Shown: positions 27,107 through 38,469, counted from the stretch's first letter. The stretch: DNA of 59,250 nucleotides from Alphaproteobacteria bacterium (GCA_017939155.1 JAGAZZ010000049.1:1-59250), one strand, 5' to 3'. Notes: a model not told the origin generated them from the sequence alone. A program made the numbers and translations.

Positions 27107-28039
27107 CTAGCGCATTTTTTGTTTTGCCTGTATAAGTGACAATGTATTTACTTGCTTGTCATTTTTGCCAAACATATTATGCAATAAGTCAACTCTTTCT
27201 TCAAAAATAGTTTTATCGGGCAATTCTTTATTAGTTCTTGTCAGCCACTCTCTATGTCTTTTGGCAAATTTCTCTTTTTCCGAAATCAAAACCTGAGCAT
27301 CATACCCTGCATTTTTTGCCATTTGGTATCCTGATATATCCGCAAAATATTCTTGCCAATGCCGTTCTTTCCCAAAATAATCAACCGGTCGACTGGCAAA
27401 ATCAATCCAATGCCCCAGTTCATGAGTAATCGTCGTTGCCAAATAATCTTCATTCACCTGAGCCGCATCCATCATCCCTTTTTCAATAACCATTAATGGG
27501 CGTCTTTTACCGTGAAGAAAAACCTCTGACATACACGCATCTTGCCCGTTTCTATCTTCAAAATAAAAAATAACCGGATTGTCTTTTAATATTTCCGCCA
27601 ATAATTCATTAGCCTCTCCCTTGGCTTCAATAATCCGTGTTAAAATATTTTCTGCCCGTTTTTGATATTGCGTATCAGCCTCTTTATCGACCGCCACATA
27701 TAAACACCGGTCATCTCTTAATCTTTCCATCGGCACTTTGGCACAAATATCAGAAACCTGCAATTTGTTTTCAAACAAAGCCCTTTGTTTTTCATCAACA
27801 CCGCATTTTTGCATTAACCGACTAAAATGTTCTTTTAAATCATAATCCGTTAATATCGGTTTAGAAAATTTAGAATCTAAAAACTCCAAATCCGCTCGAA
27901 CTCGCTCATCGCCTTTTCTTAATGCTCCAAATAATTCCAAAAAACCTTGCTCAATCGGCTTCCTTTCATCTTCTGCCAAATAAGGGAAACCTGCTTCACT
28001 CCATTTTTCAATCAGCTCGCCTAATTTTACCACGTTCAT
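27107..28039 (-). CDS. Metallopeptidase-like protein with HELGH motif
   Basis: A 310-residue protein without a signal peptide. THELGHWIDF near residue 210 is a zincin HExxH motif. A downstream EYFADISGYQMA supplies a possible third ligand, as in gluzincin-type enzymes. The N-terminal 180 residues look helical. Family assignment beyond zinc-dependent peptidase is not possible by eye. The chosen ATG at 28039 sits behind GGGAGAT, while an ATG 15 bases earlier overlaps that site. Confidence 0.65.
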   Translation of the reverse strand: MNVVKLGELIEKWSEAGFPYLAEDERKPIEQGFLELFGALRKGDERVRADLEFLDSKFSKPILTDYDLKEHFSRLMQKCGVDEKQRALFENKLQVSDICAKVPMERLRDDRCLYVAVDKEADTQYQKRAENILTRIIEAKGEANELLAEILKDNPVIFYFEDRNGQDACMSEVFLHGKRRPLMVIEKGMMDAAQVNEDYLATTITHELGHWIDFASRPVDYFGKERHWQEYFADISGYQMAKNAGYDAQVLISEKEKFAKRHREWLTRTNKELPDKTIFEERVDLLHNMFGKNDKQVNTLSLIQAKQKMR

Positions 28040-28111
28040 AAATTTATCTCCCATCCAAAACTAGATATATAATACCACAAAAACAACGGCAAAACAAGCT
28101 AAATATTTTCC

Positions 28112-28384
28112 CTACTTCTGCAATTCGGCAAACTTTTGTTTCTGCTCATCGCTCAACATAGTCCAAAACTCTTCAAAATACTTTTTTTCAATCTCGACAA
28201 TCCGCTTTTTGCCGCTCTCGATTTCCTCCCAAATCGGGTCAATCTCTGCTTTAAGCTTTTCTTTCATCTCCACAAGCTTGGCGTTTTGTTCCGCGCTCAA
28301 TTGCAAATTTTCGGCACTTAATTCCGCCGCATTAACTTGAAACGCCAACAACACAACAATAACAGCACTCCATACCTTTATCAT
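28112..28384 (-). CDS. Small periplasmic CpxP/Spy-like protein
   Basis: A 90-residue exported helical protein. A signal peptide ends at VNAA, followed by two LSxEQ-type helices (LSAEQNAKLVEMKEKL and LSDEQKQKFAELQ) like the LTxxQ motifs of CpxP/Spy. This suggests a periplasmic chaperone or metal-stress protein. The second ATG (28384) is best placed behind AAGGAG. The first ATG is too close to it. Confidence 0.6.
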   Translation of the reverse strand: MIKVWSAVIVVLLAFQVNAAELSAENLQLSAEQNAKLVEMKEKLKAEIDPIWEEIESGKKRIVEIEKKYFEEFWTMLSDEQKQKFAELQK

Positions 28385-28420
28385 TTCCATTCTCCTTAAC
28401 TAATAAATTTTCCAATATTT

Positions 28421-29941
28421 TTAATAAGCCTTATTAATCAGCTCCAAATCTTCATCTGACATAAGTTGCGGATTTTTCCCATGGTCTAAGCTATATCCTT
28501 TAATTGCCTTGTCTTTATTAAACAACACCTTAGCCATCAATGTCCCGTCTTCATTATAAGCGTCAAGCATCCCGTGCTTTTTACCTTTTTCATAACTAAC
28601 CTCGCCCATCAGCTCGCCGGACGGATAATAACGCTTAACTTTCCCCTCTTTGCGATTTTTAACATACGGTACTTCGTATGACAGATTGCCCTCTCTGTCA
28701 TAAATCAAAGACAACCCATCCAAATCGCCATTAACATACACTGCGGTTGATTTAACTTTGCCATCTTCATAAAACTCTTTATAATCCCCCTCCAGCACAT
28801 CTTTAACAAACGTGCTCTCGGAAACCAAATTTCCCGATTCGCCGTAATCTTTTTGCAAACCGTTCTTTTTGCCGTTTTTATATATAGCCTCGGTCACAAG
28901 TTTTCCGTTTTTATCATAAAATTTAGCCATCCCGTTGGCAACAGCCTCAACGTATGTCATCTCCATCTTCAACCCGCCGTCTTCATAATACTCGCGTCCT
29001 AAACCATCCACAATTCCGTCAACGTATGGCATTTCGCTTTTAATATTTCCATTTAAGAAATATTCGCTTTCAAGCCCGTTCTTAACATCATTTTTATAAA
29101 CAACAGATAGCTTAACGCTTCCATTCGGATAATACGCTTTGGCAACACCGTTGCGAATATCATTATCGTATGTTACGGTTAGATTAAGCTTACCGTCTTT
29201 TTCATAAAAAGCCCCCTCGCCAGAAACAACGCCGTCTTTATACATAACAACAGACATCAACTCTCCACTCTCATAGTAGTTTTTCATCTCGCCGTTTTTC
29301 TGACCGTTAACGTACGGAACAACAGATTTTAAACGTCCGCTCTTATAATAAACCTTTTTATCGCCCACAATCTCATCATCTGCAAAAGAAAAATCTTCTG
29401 CAATACTGCCGTCATAAAAATAAACTTTGCCGGCACCCTCTTTTTTCCCGTCAAGATATGTGTAAATTTCTTTAAGGTTGCCGTCTTCAAAATATTCTTT
29501 AGCTTCGCCGTCACGCACGCCGTCTTTATAATTCACTCTGAGCAAAACAGTCCCATCAGGAAAATATGTTTTAGCCACGCCGTCAATTTTACCGTTTCTA
29601 TACGGTACTTTTTCTTTCAAATTACCGTCATCATAATAAACAAACGCTGTTCCATCGAGTTTTCCGTTAACGTAGGGCATTTCGGCTGTTTTGATACCGC
29701 GTTCATTATAAAGAATCCCTACACCGTTCAACACGCCGTCAGTATAAGAATGCGAGCTTTTTTTGACGTTATTGTCATAATATTGTTCATAAACACCGGT
29801 CACCTCGACCCCGTCAACATCATACAAAACACCGTTAACAAGCCGCGCATCGTCATCTTTATAAATAAACTCGGCTCGCGCGTCTATTGAAGCACACGCC
29901 AAAACTGCGGATAATAAACATAACGGCAAAAATCTCATCAT
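28421..29941 (-). CDS. Exported MORN/YwqK-repeat protein
   Basis: A 506-residue exported protein with signal peptide MMRFLPLCLLSAVLACASIDARA. The Cys before ASIDARA could make it a lipoprotein, but the lipobox is imperfect. The rest is about 19 tandem units of 22-24 residues of the form YYxxGxLKxxxxYxxGxxxGxxKx, the MORN_2/YwqK repeat, which builds an elongated beta-hairpin array. The surface function is unknown. Repeats are well diverged at the DNA level. Confidence 0.8.
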   Translation of the reverse strand: MMRFLPLCLLSAVLACASIDARAEFIYKDDDARLVNGVLYDVDGVEVTGVYEQYYDNNVKKSSHSYTDGVLNGVGILYNERGIKTAEMPYVNGKLDGTAFVYYDDGNLKEKVPYRNGKIDGVAKTYFPDGTVLLRVNYKDGVRDGEAKEYFEDGNLKEIYTYLDGKKEGAGKVYFYDGSIAEDFSFADDEIVGDKKVYYKSGRLKSVVPYVNGQKNGEMKNYYESGELMSVVMYKDGVVSGEGAFYEKDGKLNLTVTYDNDIRNGVAKAYYPNGSVKLSVVYKNDVKNGLESEYFLNGNIKSEMPYVDGIVDGLGREYYEDGGLKMEMTYVEAVANGMAKFYDKNGKLVTEAIYKNGKKNGLQKDYGESGNLVSESTFVKDVLEGDYKEFYEDGKVKSTAVYVNGDLDGLSLIYDREGNLSYEVPYVKNRKEGKVKRYYPSGELMGEVSYEKGKKHGMLDAYNEDGTLMAKVLFNKDKAIKGYSLDHGKNPQLMSDEDLELINKAY

Positions 29942-30024
29942 CGTTTCCTTCGTATTGATTAATCAAGAAAATCTTAAATGTCTGCCTTTATATATTCAAG
30001 CAAAAAGATTATTTGACCACATCA

Positions 30025-30052
30025 TAAAAAAATCTCCCTTCAAGGGAGATTT
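30025..30052 (-). terminator. Terminator of the 30058 gene
   Basis: AAATCTCCCTT pairs with AAGGGAGATTT, with a 7-base T-run on the minus strand. Confidence 0.85.
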
Positions 30053-30057
30053 CTATT

Positions 30058-30780
30058 TTAAGCTTCATCAGCCTTTTCCCGTCCGATAAACAGCCACTCC
30101 AGCGCAACCGCCAAAAAGAATATCATCTTTCCGGGAATACTAAACGCCAACACGGTATTCAGCGCAAAACTAATGATTTCCATCACACACACCAACACAG
30201 CACTAAGCCGCATTAAAACTGAAAAATCAAAAATTTCATCTTTTTTCATAACCTTAACGCCAATCAGCCCCAAAACGGAAACAAGCCACGTCTTAAATAA
30301 ATACATCAAAAAGAACACCGCCGCGCCGATAATCGCCAAAATACCAAAAACAATCCCGCTAAAATAATCCAAAACAGTTTCAAAGCGTTCCGTATCCCAA
30401 ACGCCGTCTTCCCAAGTAAATATCCGTTTTTGTGTCGGTGAAACCGTATAAATTTTATCGCGCATAAGAAACAGCCCTTGTTTAGCCGTTGGCAATTGCG
30501 AAATTTCTTCACGCGTATCTAATACAATCGGGAAAACACCCCCGGGTTTTCCAAAACCTAAATCATTCCGTTTATATGTTCCAACCGGGTTAACGACTTT
30601 CCCGTCTTTAACCGTAATCGGCAAAAAATCTTGAGCAATCAGCATAATCTGCGGACGAGCCTGACTATAAACATATCTTCCCGAAAGCATTAAAATTATA
30701 GTGCTCAAAACCGCAGCCGCCAAAACAATAAGTAGCCCCACACCTTTGCCTTTTTTAATGTAATTTATTATCTGCAACAT
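30058..30780 (-). CDS. Inner-membrane protein, DUF1189-like topology
   Basis: A 240-residue protein with an N-terminal membrane segment (about 14-35), an extracytoplasmic domain of about 105 residues (QDFLPITVKDGKVV...), and then three membrane segments. This organisation and the FPIVLDT strand resemble DUF1189 proteins, but the match is from memory and loose. The start at 30780 follows GGAGG. The longer reading frame has no ribosome binding site. Confidence 0.55.
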   Translation of the reverse strand: MLQIINYIKKGKGVGLLIVLAAAVLSTIILMLSGRYVYSQARPQIMLIAQDFLPITVKDGKVVNPVGTYKRNDLGFGKPGGVFPIVLDTREEISQLPTAKQGLFLMRDKIYTVSPTQKRIFTWEDGVWDTERFETVLDYFSGIVFGILAIIGAAVFFLMYLFKTWLVSVLGLIGVKVMKKDEIFDFSVLMRLSAVLVCVMEIISFALNTVLAFSIPGKMIFFLAVALEWLFIGREKADEA

Positions 30781-30865
30781 ACTAAACCTCCAAAATTTTG
30801 CTATTACCACAGCCATACATCAATAATGCAAAAAAGACAAGCAAAAATCCCTCTCTGTCTTCAAC

Positions 30866-30894
30866 TAAAAACCGCCGGCTTGACTAACCGGCGG
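30866..30894 (-). terminator. Terminator of the His-rich gene
   Basis: A 7-bp perfect CCGCCGG/CCGGCGG stem is followed by TTTTTAG on the minus strand. Confidence 0.85.
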
Positions 30895-30921
30895 AAATAT
30901 TTAACCAAACATCACAAAAAG

Positions 30922-31557
30922 CTAACAACGACCACGCTTTTTATCAAGAATAACCGAAGCAATATTCGCCGCACCGCCAATAGTCCCCAAAATACCGCTG
31001 GCTGTATTACCGCGTGTAATATTACTAATACCATCTGCCACCTCCAAAGCACCAACCGCAGTCTTTACTCTGTTATGAGCCGCCCTGGCATCAACCCGAT
31101 GGCAAAACCGGTCATGACAGCCCATCATATAAGGCGGCAGTCCAAACGACAAACGAGAAAAATGACCATGCGGGCAAGCCCAATGACAATGGTGATGCAT
31201 TGCTTCGTGAATAGTCGCACGCACCAAAGAATCAAACAACATCCCAAACAAATCACCTGATTGAGCACCCCCATTCGCTTGAGCCTGAGGAGCCTGTTGT
31301 TGAGAAAAATTTTGTGCCGTTTGTTGCTGATTTGCTTGATTATTTTTTGCCAAAGCTTGTGCTTGAAGGTATGCGTTAATCATACCGTTTTTACTCTTAT
31401 CAATAAGGGGGATATCCGGATGCTCTTCAAAATATTTCGAAGCAAGACCATACAAAGCATCCATATTAACGCCACCACTCTCAGTCATCGTATCATTTTT
31501 TGGAGTAGTGCCCGCAGCCAAAGCATCTATATTAATTGTAGCAGTCGTATCATTCAT
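30922..31557 (-). CDS. His-rich hypothetical protein
   Basis: A 211-residue protein with no family I recognise and no signal peptide. The N-terminal half is low-complexity Gln/Ala/Asn-rich. The centre contains HEAMHHHCHWACPHGHF followed by CHDRFCH, a dense His/Cys cluster suited to metal binding. The C-terminus is a Gly/Ala-rich hydrophobic hairpin (TRGNTASGILGTIGGAANIAS). The start follows TTAGGAGG. It has a near-perfect promoter, so expression is likely strong. Confidence 0.65.
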   Translation of the reverse strand: MNDTTATINIDALAAGTTPKNDTMTESGGVNMDALYGLASKYFEEHPDIPLIDKSKNGMINAYLQAQALAKNNQANQQQTAQNFSQQQAPQAQANGGAQSGDLFGMLFDSLVRATIHEAMHHHCHWACPHGHFSRLSFGLPPYMMGCHDRFCHRVDARAAHNRVKTAVGALEVADGISNITRGNTASGILGTIGGAANIASVILDKKRGRC

Positions 31558-31599
31558 TAGGAACCTCCTAATACACATAATCACTTAATTATTTTCCTA

Positions 31600-31628
31600 A
31601 GTATACACTATTTTTGAAAAATTGTCAA
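31600..31628 (-). promoter_or_regulatory. Consensus promoter of the His-rich gene
   Basis: On the minus strand TTGACA (31628-31623) and TATACT (31605-31600) have a 17-base spacer. Confidence 0.8.
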
Positions 31629-31735
31629 CTTTTTTGAAAGTAAAAAAATGCCCGATTTCTTACTAAACATAAATAAAATATTAAGCATTAGGCTTTATAA
31701 TAAACAAAAAAATATTTATAGTGTGGAATAAAAAA

Positions 31736-34700
31736 ATGAGAAAAACTTTATATGGCTTAAAAATAGCGGTTTTGTTTCTATATCTGTTTCCTTTTCAGGC
31801 AAAAGCGGCTTATTTTTCAGACTTTGTCTATCAAAATGCCAAAGCCGGCAATCTTTTGATGATAAAGAAATTCCTCAACAAAGGATATAGCATTGACGCG
31901 GTTAATCCTGATGGGATGACTGCGCTTTGCACAGCCGTCTACCATAAAGATTATAAAGTTTACAAAGAGTTGCGCTCACTTGGAGCTAATCCCGCAAAAG
32001 AATGTATGGAACGCGTTGATAATCAAGTAAAACAAGCATTTGAAAATAAATATACATCAAGTCCGCTGTATACTAACCAGCCAAACAAGACAGCTATCGC
32101 CCCCGCCAAAGAAGATAACACACTAAAATATGTGGCAGGCGGCGCATTAGCCGTCGGTTTGGGAACAGCCGCCGTTTTGTTATGGGACGATGACGATGAT
32201 TCTTCAAGCGACCATAAAAACAACACTCCTGATGACCCCGACGAAATAATCTGTCCTGAAGGTCAAGAGCTCATCGGCAACGAATGTCACCCGATAACCT
32301 GTCCCGAGGGGCAAGAACTCATAGGTAACGAATGTCGCCCGATAACCTGCCCTGATGGGTCGCATTTAGAAGGAAACGAGTGTGTTCCCGACATCTCTTG
32401 CCCGGGAGGAGAAGTTTGGAACGGAACTGCCTGTGAACCGATTATCTGCCCTGACGGAGCCACCCTTGTCGGTAATGATTGCGTTTGCCCCACCGGACAA
32501 AGGCTTGAGGGAAATAAATGCGTTCCCATTACTTGCCCTGAAAACACGCACTTAGTAGGAAACCTCTGCATTGCTGATGATATTGACATAGAAAACCCCA
32601 ACCCTGACGAAGATTTGTATGGCATAAAATCTAACAAAGAATCAGTATTTAACCTTTATTCTTCCCCCAAATATCCGGATGACGAAGCTTCAATAGTCCT
32701 AAAAAATACCGGTGATAAAAACGTTTACGGAATGTATGGCTATGGTGGAGAAGCTGAAGTTTTCAACTCCTATGTTGTCGGACATAACAGTAATGGTGAT
32801 ACCAATCCTATACCAAGCGGAACCGGAAATATAAAAATCACCAACCAAGGAAGCGGTGATGTTTACGGGCTTTATTCGCAAATTACCGACATCACGCAAT
32901 ATAAAGAAGCTATTAACGCGTCAGGATGGAATAATGGTATATCCTACGGCAATATTGATATAACCCACATAGGCGGCGGCGCAAATTACGGCGTATTCGG
33001 CGATGTCCGCGCGTATAATGCTTATGCGGTTTACGGAGGACAAGCTTATGGTAATATTTCCATTACGGGTGATGGCGATATTTATGGCATAAGCGGTTAT
33101 GTCGCCGCAACAAATGCCGTTTCTCCGTTTTTCGGCAATAAAGTAATCGGTAATATCAATTTACACGGAACCGGCAATGGTGATATTTACGGTATGATGG
33201 TTAATAAAGACAATATTCCCGGAGCCGGTGCAGGTGGCGGAAACATAAACAGTTGGTTTGCTTTTAATGCGTATTCTTCAGGCGGAGATGACGTAACCGG
33301 TGCAATGAACCTCCGTCAAGATGGCAATGGTGATGTTTACGGAATGTACGGCGGACAGCAACTCTTTAACGCGATGGCTTACGGTGGTGTAAACGAACAA
33401 GGAACCCCTAATGGAACGGCAACCGGAGAAATCAATATTGAAAACTTTGGCAACGGACGAGTTTATGGGATGTACCTCCCTGAAAAAGATGAAAAAGGCA
33501 TCGTTTCCAATATCAACAAAGATGGCTCACACTCGGAAATTAATATTGTCAATACCGGTAGTAACACGGCAACCGGTATGCGGGGCGGTCAAAACACCAC
33601 CATCACAAACTCCGGCGATATTAATATTAACAATTTAGGAAGTGGCACCGCTATCGGTATATATGGAGAAAGTAATTCTAAAGTCTATAACACCGGTAAT
33701 ATTCATATTTACAGAAGCAGTTATACTGATAGTGACGGCGTACAACACAATCCCACCGGCACAACCGGCGGCACTGCCTACGGCATTTATGCTGAAAGCG
33801 GAGCTTATGTTGAAAACGGCGGCACAATTACAATAGAAAACGCTGGCGCCGGAAAAGGAATTTATCTTGAAAAAGGTGCTACATTGGAAAACACCGGAAC
33901 TATTATGTTTAATGGCTCACCGGACAGCATCACCGAAAATGGCAATGTCTTAGATGTTTATGCCAAAGGAACCGCTCGTGCTGTAGCTGATTTTGACGAG
34001 ATGGGCGGCGAAGTTGTACTCGGAAACGGCGGACGCTTTTTTGCAGACAGATTCATCGGAAATTTAGGTGTTTCCAAAAATCTGGTTATGGGAAGCTTTG
34101 AAGATGAATATAAGCTCAGCGGCGCATTGCAGGCTAAAGATGTTAAAGCCTTAAAACTTAACTCTAAATCAGCAATGTTCAAAGCCAAAAGTGTTAAAAA
34201 CGATAACGGCGGTCATGACGTTGTGTTGGAGCGAACATCTTTTAACGAGTTAATCAAGCGCTCTGACTTAGCAAACTTCTTTGAAAATAACTATCAAGAA
34301 AAAAATAGTCAAAAAATATTTGATGTGTTAAAAAAAGAGGAAACAACAACCGGTATAAACAAAGCCGCACATAATTTGACCGGAAATGATGTCTTGCCTT
34401 TGTTTGAAGTGGAAGATAAATTAGTATATAATCATTTAAGTCGCCAATTTAATGATAATTTATTTAACAAGCCGGACGAAAATTATATCGGCGGGTATAA
34501 ATATATAGACATTTCAAGAGATGCAGAGAAAACATTACTCGGAAACGATGGGAGAGTTAATGCCGCCTACGGAATGGTCAAAACAAAAAGCGACAACGGT
34601 TTGGTTTATGGCTTGGGTGCAAGTATCGCTAACTTAAAAAGCGATTATGACAACGGTTCAAAACGCAAAAGCAATACATTTGGTCTTTGGGCTCCAATCG

Positions 34701-35284
34701 GACACAATTTCCAAAACAAAACAAGCTGGTATTCTAAATTATATGCCGGTTATTCTGATGGCTCGTATGACAGAAAAACGCCGCTTTCTACATATTCGGC
34801 AGATATAAACAGCTTCCAAATCGGCTTAAGCAATGAAATCCGGCATAAGATTGACCTTGGACATGGCGTAATGTTTGAACCCTTAGCCGAATTAAACCTG
34901 TTAAACACTTATGAAGATGGCTTTTCTGAAGGAAACAAAGAAGGAGCACTTACAGCCAAAAGCCATAGCAGACTTTCAGTTGAAGGCGGACTTGGCGCAT
35001 ATCTCTCAAAAGAATTCGAATTTGATGAAAAAAGCAAACTCGGAATACAAATCGGCGGCATTTACTATGTTGAATTTGCCGATGGAGATGAAGGATTTGA
35101 GGCTCGTCTGCACGGGATGAACCGAAAAACCAAAATAGTCGGCAGAGAGGATGATGGCAGAGCCGTCTTTTCGGCAAAAGTTAATTATACCTACAAGGAT
35201 ATAACCTTATATGGTATGTTAGAACAAGAAACAGGCGATAACAAAGCGTTCAGTATAGACGCTGGTATTGAATACAAATTCTAA
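31736..35284 (+). CDS. Chimeric autotransporter with ankyrin-like and Cys-rich modules
   Basis: A 1182-residue type V secretion protein. The order is: signal peptide (1-24); one or two ankyrin-like repeats (about 27-95, with NPDGMTALCTAVYHKDY); a Gly/Ala hydrophobic segment followed by an Asp run (about 128-155); and about eight short Cys repeats of the form CPxGxxxxGNxC (about 165-285). A beta-helix passenger (about 290-760) then has about 10 GDVYGMYG-like units. It ends in a C-terminal beta-barrel (about 890-1182) with final residues IEYKF. The ATG at 31736 follows the GTG at 31721. Neither has a clear ribosome binding site. Confidence 0.9.
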   Translation: MRKTLYGLKIAVLFLYLFPFQAKAAYFSDFVYQNAKAGNLLMIKKFLNKGYSIDAVNPDGMTALCTAVYHKDYKVYKELRSLGANPAKECMERVDNQVKQAFENKYTSSPLYTNQPNKTAIAPAKEDNTLKYVAGGALAVGLGTAAVLLWDDDDDSSSDHKNNTPDDPDEIICPEGQELIGNECHPITCPEGQELIGNECRPITCPDGSHLEGNECVPDISCPGGEVWNGTACEPIICPDGATLVGNDCVCPTGQRLEGNKCVPITCPENTHLVGNLCIADDIDIENPNPDEDLYGIKSNKESVFNLYSSPKYPDDEASIVLKNTGDKNVYGMYGYGGEAEVFNSYVVGHNSNGDTNPIPSGTGNIKITNQGSGDVYGLYSQITDITQYKEAINASGWNNGISYGNIDITHIGGGANYGVFGDVRAYNAYAVYGGQAYGNISITGDGDIYGISGYVAATNAVSPFFGNKVIGNINLHGTGNGDIYGMMVNKDNIPGAGAGGGNINSWFAFNAYSSGGDDVTGAMNLRQDGNGDVYGMYGGQQLFNAMAYGGVNEQGTPNGTATGEINIENFGNGRVYGMYLPEKDEKGIVSNINKDGSHSEINIVNTGSNTATGMRGGQNTTITNSGDININNLGSGTAIGIYGESNSKVYNTGNIHIYRSSYTDSDGVQHNPTGTTGGTAYGIYAESGAYVENGGTITIENAGAGKGIYLEKGATLENTGTIMFNGSPDSITENGNVLDVYAKGTARAVADFDEMGGEVVLGNGGRFFADRFIGNLGVSKNLVMGSFEDEYKLSGALQAKDVKALKLNSKSAMFKAKSVKNDNGGHDVVLERTSFNELIKRSDLANFFENNYQEKNSQKIFDVLKKEETTTGINKAAHNLTGNDVLPLFEVEDKLVYNHLSRQFNDNLFNKPDENYIGGYKYIDISRDAEKTLLGNDGRVNAAYGMVKTKSDNGLVYGLGASIANLKSDYDNGSKRKSNTFGLWAPIGHNFQNKTSWYSKLYAGYSDGSYDRKTPLSTYSADINSFQIGLSNEIRHKIDLGHGVMFEPLAELNLLNTYEDGFSEGNKEGALTAKSHSRLSVEGGLGAYLSKEFEFDEKSKLGIQIGGIYYVEFADGDEGFEARLHGMNRKTKIVGREDDGRAVFSAKVNYTYKDITLYGMLEQETGDNKAFSIDAGIEYKF

Positions 35285-35310
35285 TCATCTGTTTAATTAT
35301 GAAACACACA

Positions 35311-35338
35311 AAAAAGGGGCTGATTTCTCAGCCCCTTT
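35311..35338. terminator. Bidirectional terminator between autotransporter and groEL
   Basis: GGGGCTGA pairs with TCAGCCCC, flanked by an A-run on one side and T-rich sequence on the other. Confidence 0.8.
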
Positions 35339-35356
35339 ATCTAAAACGCTTTTTGA

Positions 35357-37006
<1,650 letters not shown>

Positions 37007-37022
37007 CTAAAAATCCTTTCAA

Positions 37023-37313
37023 TTATCTTTCCACAATTGCCAAAATATCGCCCTCTTTGATAATCAAATGAGGTTCGCCGTTCACTTTAATTTCTGTTCC
37101 CGACCATTTAGAAAATAAAATATGGTCGCCTGCTTTAACGCTCATCGGCAAAATTTTTCCGTCCGGTGTTCTCGGTCCCTCGCCCGCGGCAATAACCACA
37201 CCTTCGCTCGGCTTTTCTTTTGCCGTATCCGGCAAAATAATCCCGCCGGCGGTTTTGTTTTCTTCTTCCACACGTTTAATCAAAACGTTTTCGCGTAAAG
37301 GTTTAACTTGCAT
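37023..37313 (-). CDS. groES: Co-chaperonin GroES
   Basis: A 96-residue lid subunit of the GroEL chaperonin. The canonical start [11 protein letters not shown], the mobile loop [14 protein letters not shown], and the EGDILAIVE end are all present. The ATG follows AAGGAGC. It is first in the groESL operon. Confidence 0.98.
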   Translation of the reverse strand: MQVKPLRENVLIKRVEEENKTAGGIILPDTAKEKPSEGVVIAAGEGPRTPDGKILPMSVKAGDHILFSKWSGTEIKVNGEPHLIIKEGDILAIVER

Positions 37314-37353
37314 ATAAACTGCTCCTTATAAATTTATTAAATAACTAATACTT

Positions 37354-37382
37354 TAGTTAGTGTCCTGATTTAAAAAAATCAA
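37354..37382 (-). promoter_or_regulatory. groESL promoter
   Basis: On the minus strand TTGATT (37382-37377), preceded by C, and TAACTA (37359-37354) have a 17-base spacer. No CIRCE element (TTAGCACTC/GAGTGCTAA) is visible. Confidence 0.5.
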
Positions 37383-37394
37383 GCGCTCAGACCG

Positions 37395-38405
37395 CTATTT
37401 TTGAATATTTTTAAAAATACCGTCAAAAATATCTGCCGCTCTTATATTCGTAAACTGTTTCAACGTAATTTCCCGCGCTTTTTGCGCCATTTTTTCCCTG
37501 ATTTCGGGGTGTTTCAGATAATACTCTAGTTTTTCCTTAAACTCATAATAGTCTTTATATGTCGCCACACTATCGCCATACATCTCTTCAATTTCAGGCA
37601 GATAGTCCGTCAGCACAAACCCGCCTGACGCTGTCACATCATAAATCCGATTAGAAACAAACCCATAAAAATTCATATCTTCCCGATGGTCATTTAGCAC
37701 AATTCCCGCGTTGCCATAATACCGATACAATTCATCATTTTCAATATACTGCCTCTTTAAAATGGACGCATCTAAACTTTTCTCCCAAAACTTGCCAAAC
37801 ACACTCAACGGCGCTTTAGCCAGCAAAGCATAGTCAACTGATGTCCGCCCGAACCCGCTGTGGTTAGACCCGACAAATAAAACCGGATAAGCTTTGTCTG
37901 CTTCTTTTTCTCCAATCTTAAACCGTTCCGGATTGGTAAATTGCGGCACAAAAACCGAAAGTTTTCCCCTCGGCTCAGCAATTTCTTTAATAAATTTTTT
38001 CGAAGCGCTCGCCACCACATCAACTTCATCTAAAATCTCTAAATGAAGCCCCTCAATATAATAGAGGTACAAAACACGCTTGCGCCCATCATTTTTAACT
38101 TCCGGCAAATGCTCAAAATTATAATACCCCTTGAAATAAAGCACATTGCCGGCATTGCCGAGTTTTAAGTTCTCATAATCTTCCCGAAAGCGGTATTCAA
38201 CCGTATAGCCAAGCTTCTCAAACCCCGCTTTGAGGTCGTCCGCCAAAAAGAAATCGCCGTCCTTTTTATAATAATACGGCGAAGATGCCCTCTTTGATGA
38301 CGGCAACACAAACACAACTTTAGAATAATCAAGCCGTGACAGATAAAACCACCCGGCTCCTGCCACAATCAAAACCAACAATGCAATAACAATTTTTTTC
38401 ATCAT
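37395..38405 (-). CDS. Membrane-anchored glycosyltransferase, CgeB/GT1-like
   Basis: A 336-residue protein with an N-terminal membrane anchor (KKIVIALLVLIVAGAGWFYL). The C-terminal domain (about residues 230-330: NFYGFVSNRIYDVTASGGFVL, EMYGD, HPEIREKMAQKA) matches the Glyco_trans_1_2 domain found in CgeB-type and other GT-B enzymes. Donor and acceptor are unknown. The ATG pair at 38405/38402 is chosen because the upstream frame is preceded by no ribosome binding site and overlaps the divergent promoter. Confidence 0.7.
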   Translation of the reverse strand: MMKKIVIALLVLIVAGAGWFYLSRLDYSKVVFVLPSSKRASSPYYYKKDGDFFLADDLKAGFEKLGYTVEYRFREDYENLKLGNAGNVLYFKGYYNFEHLPEVKNDGRKRVLYLYYIEGLHLEILDEVDVVASASKKFIKEIAEPRGKLSVFVPQFTNPERFKIGEKEADKAYPVLFVGSNHSGFGRTSVDYALLAKAPLSVFGKFWEKSLDASILKRQYIENDELYRYYGNAGIVLNDHREDMNFYGFVSNRIYDVTASGGFVLTDYLPEIEEMYGDSVATYKDYYEFKEKLEYYLKHPEIREKMAQKAREITLKQFTNIRAADIFDGIFKNIQK

Positions 38406-38469
38406 ACGTTCAACATACAATTCACCTCTAAAACCACAATAAAAAAAACATTCCACCCACATTTTTTTA

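Noticed and set aside
32240..32580. Regularly spaced repeats suggestive of a CRISPR array
   Set aside because: They are imperfect coding repeats of the CPxGxxxxGNxC unit in the autotransporter gene. Spacing and sequence vary, and there are no cas genes.
37314..37394. Possible CIRCE operator before groES
   Set aside because: No TTAGCACTC/GAGTGCTAA inverted repeat is present. Only a sigma70-like promoter is visible.
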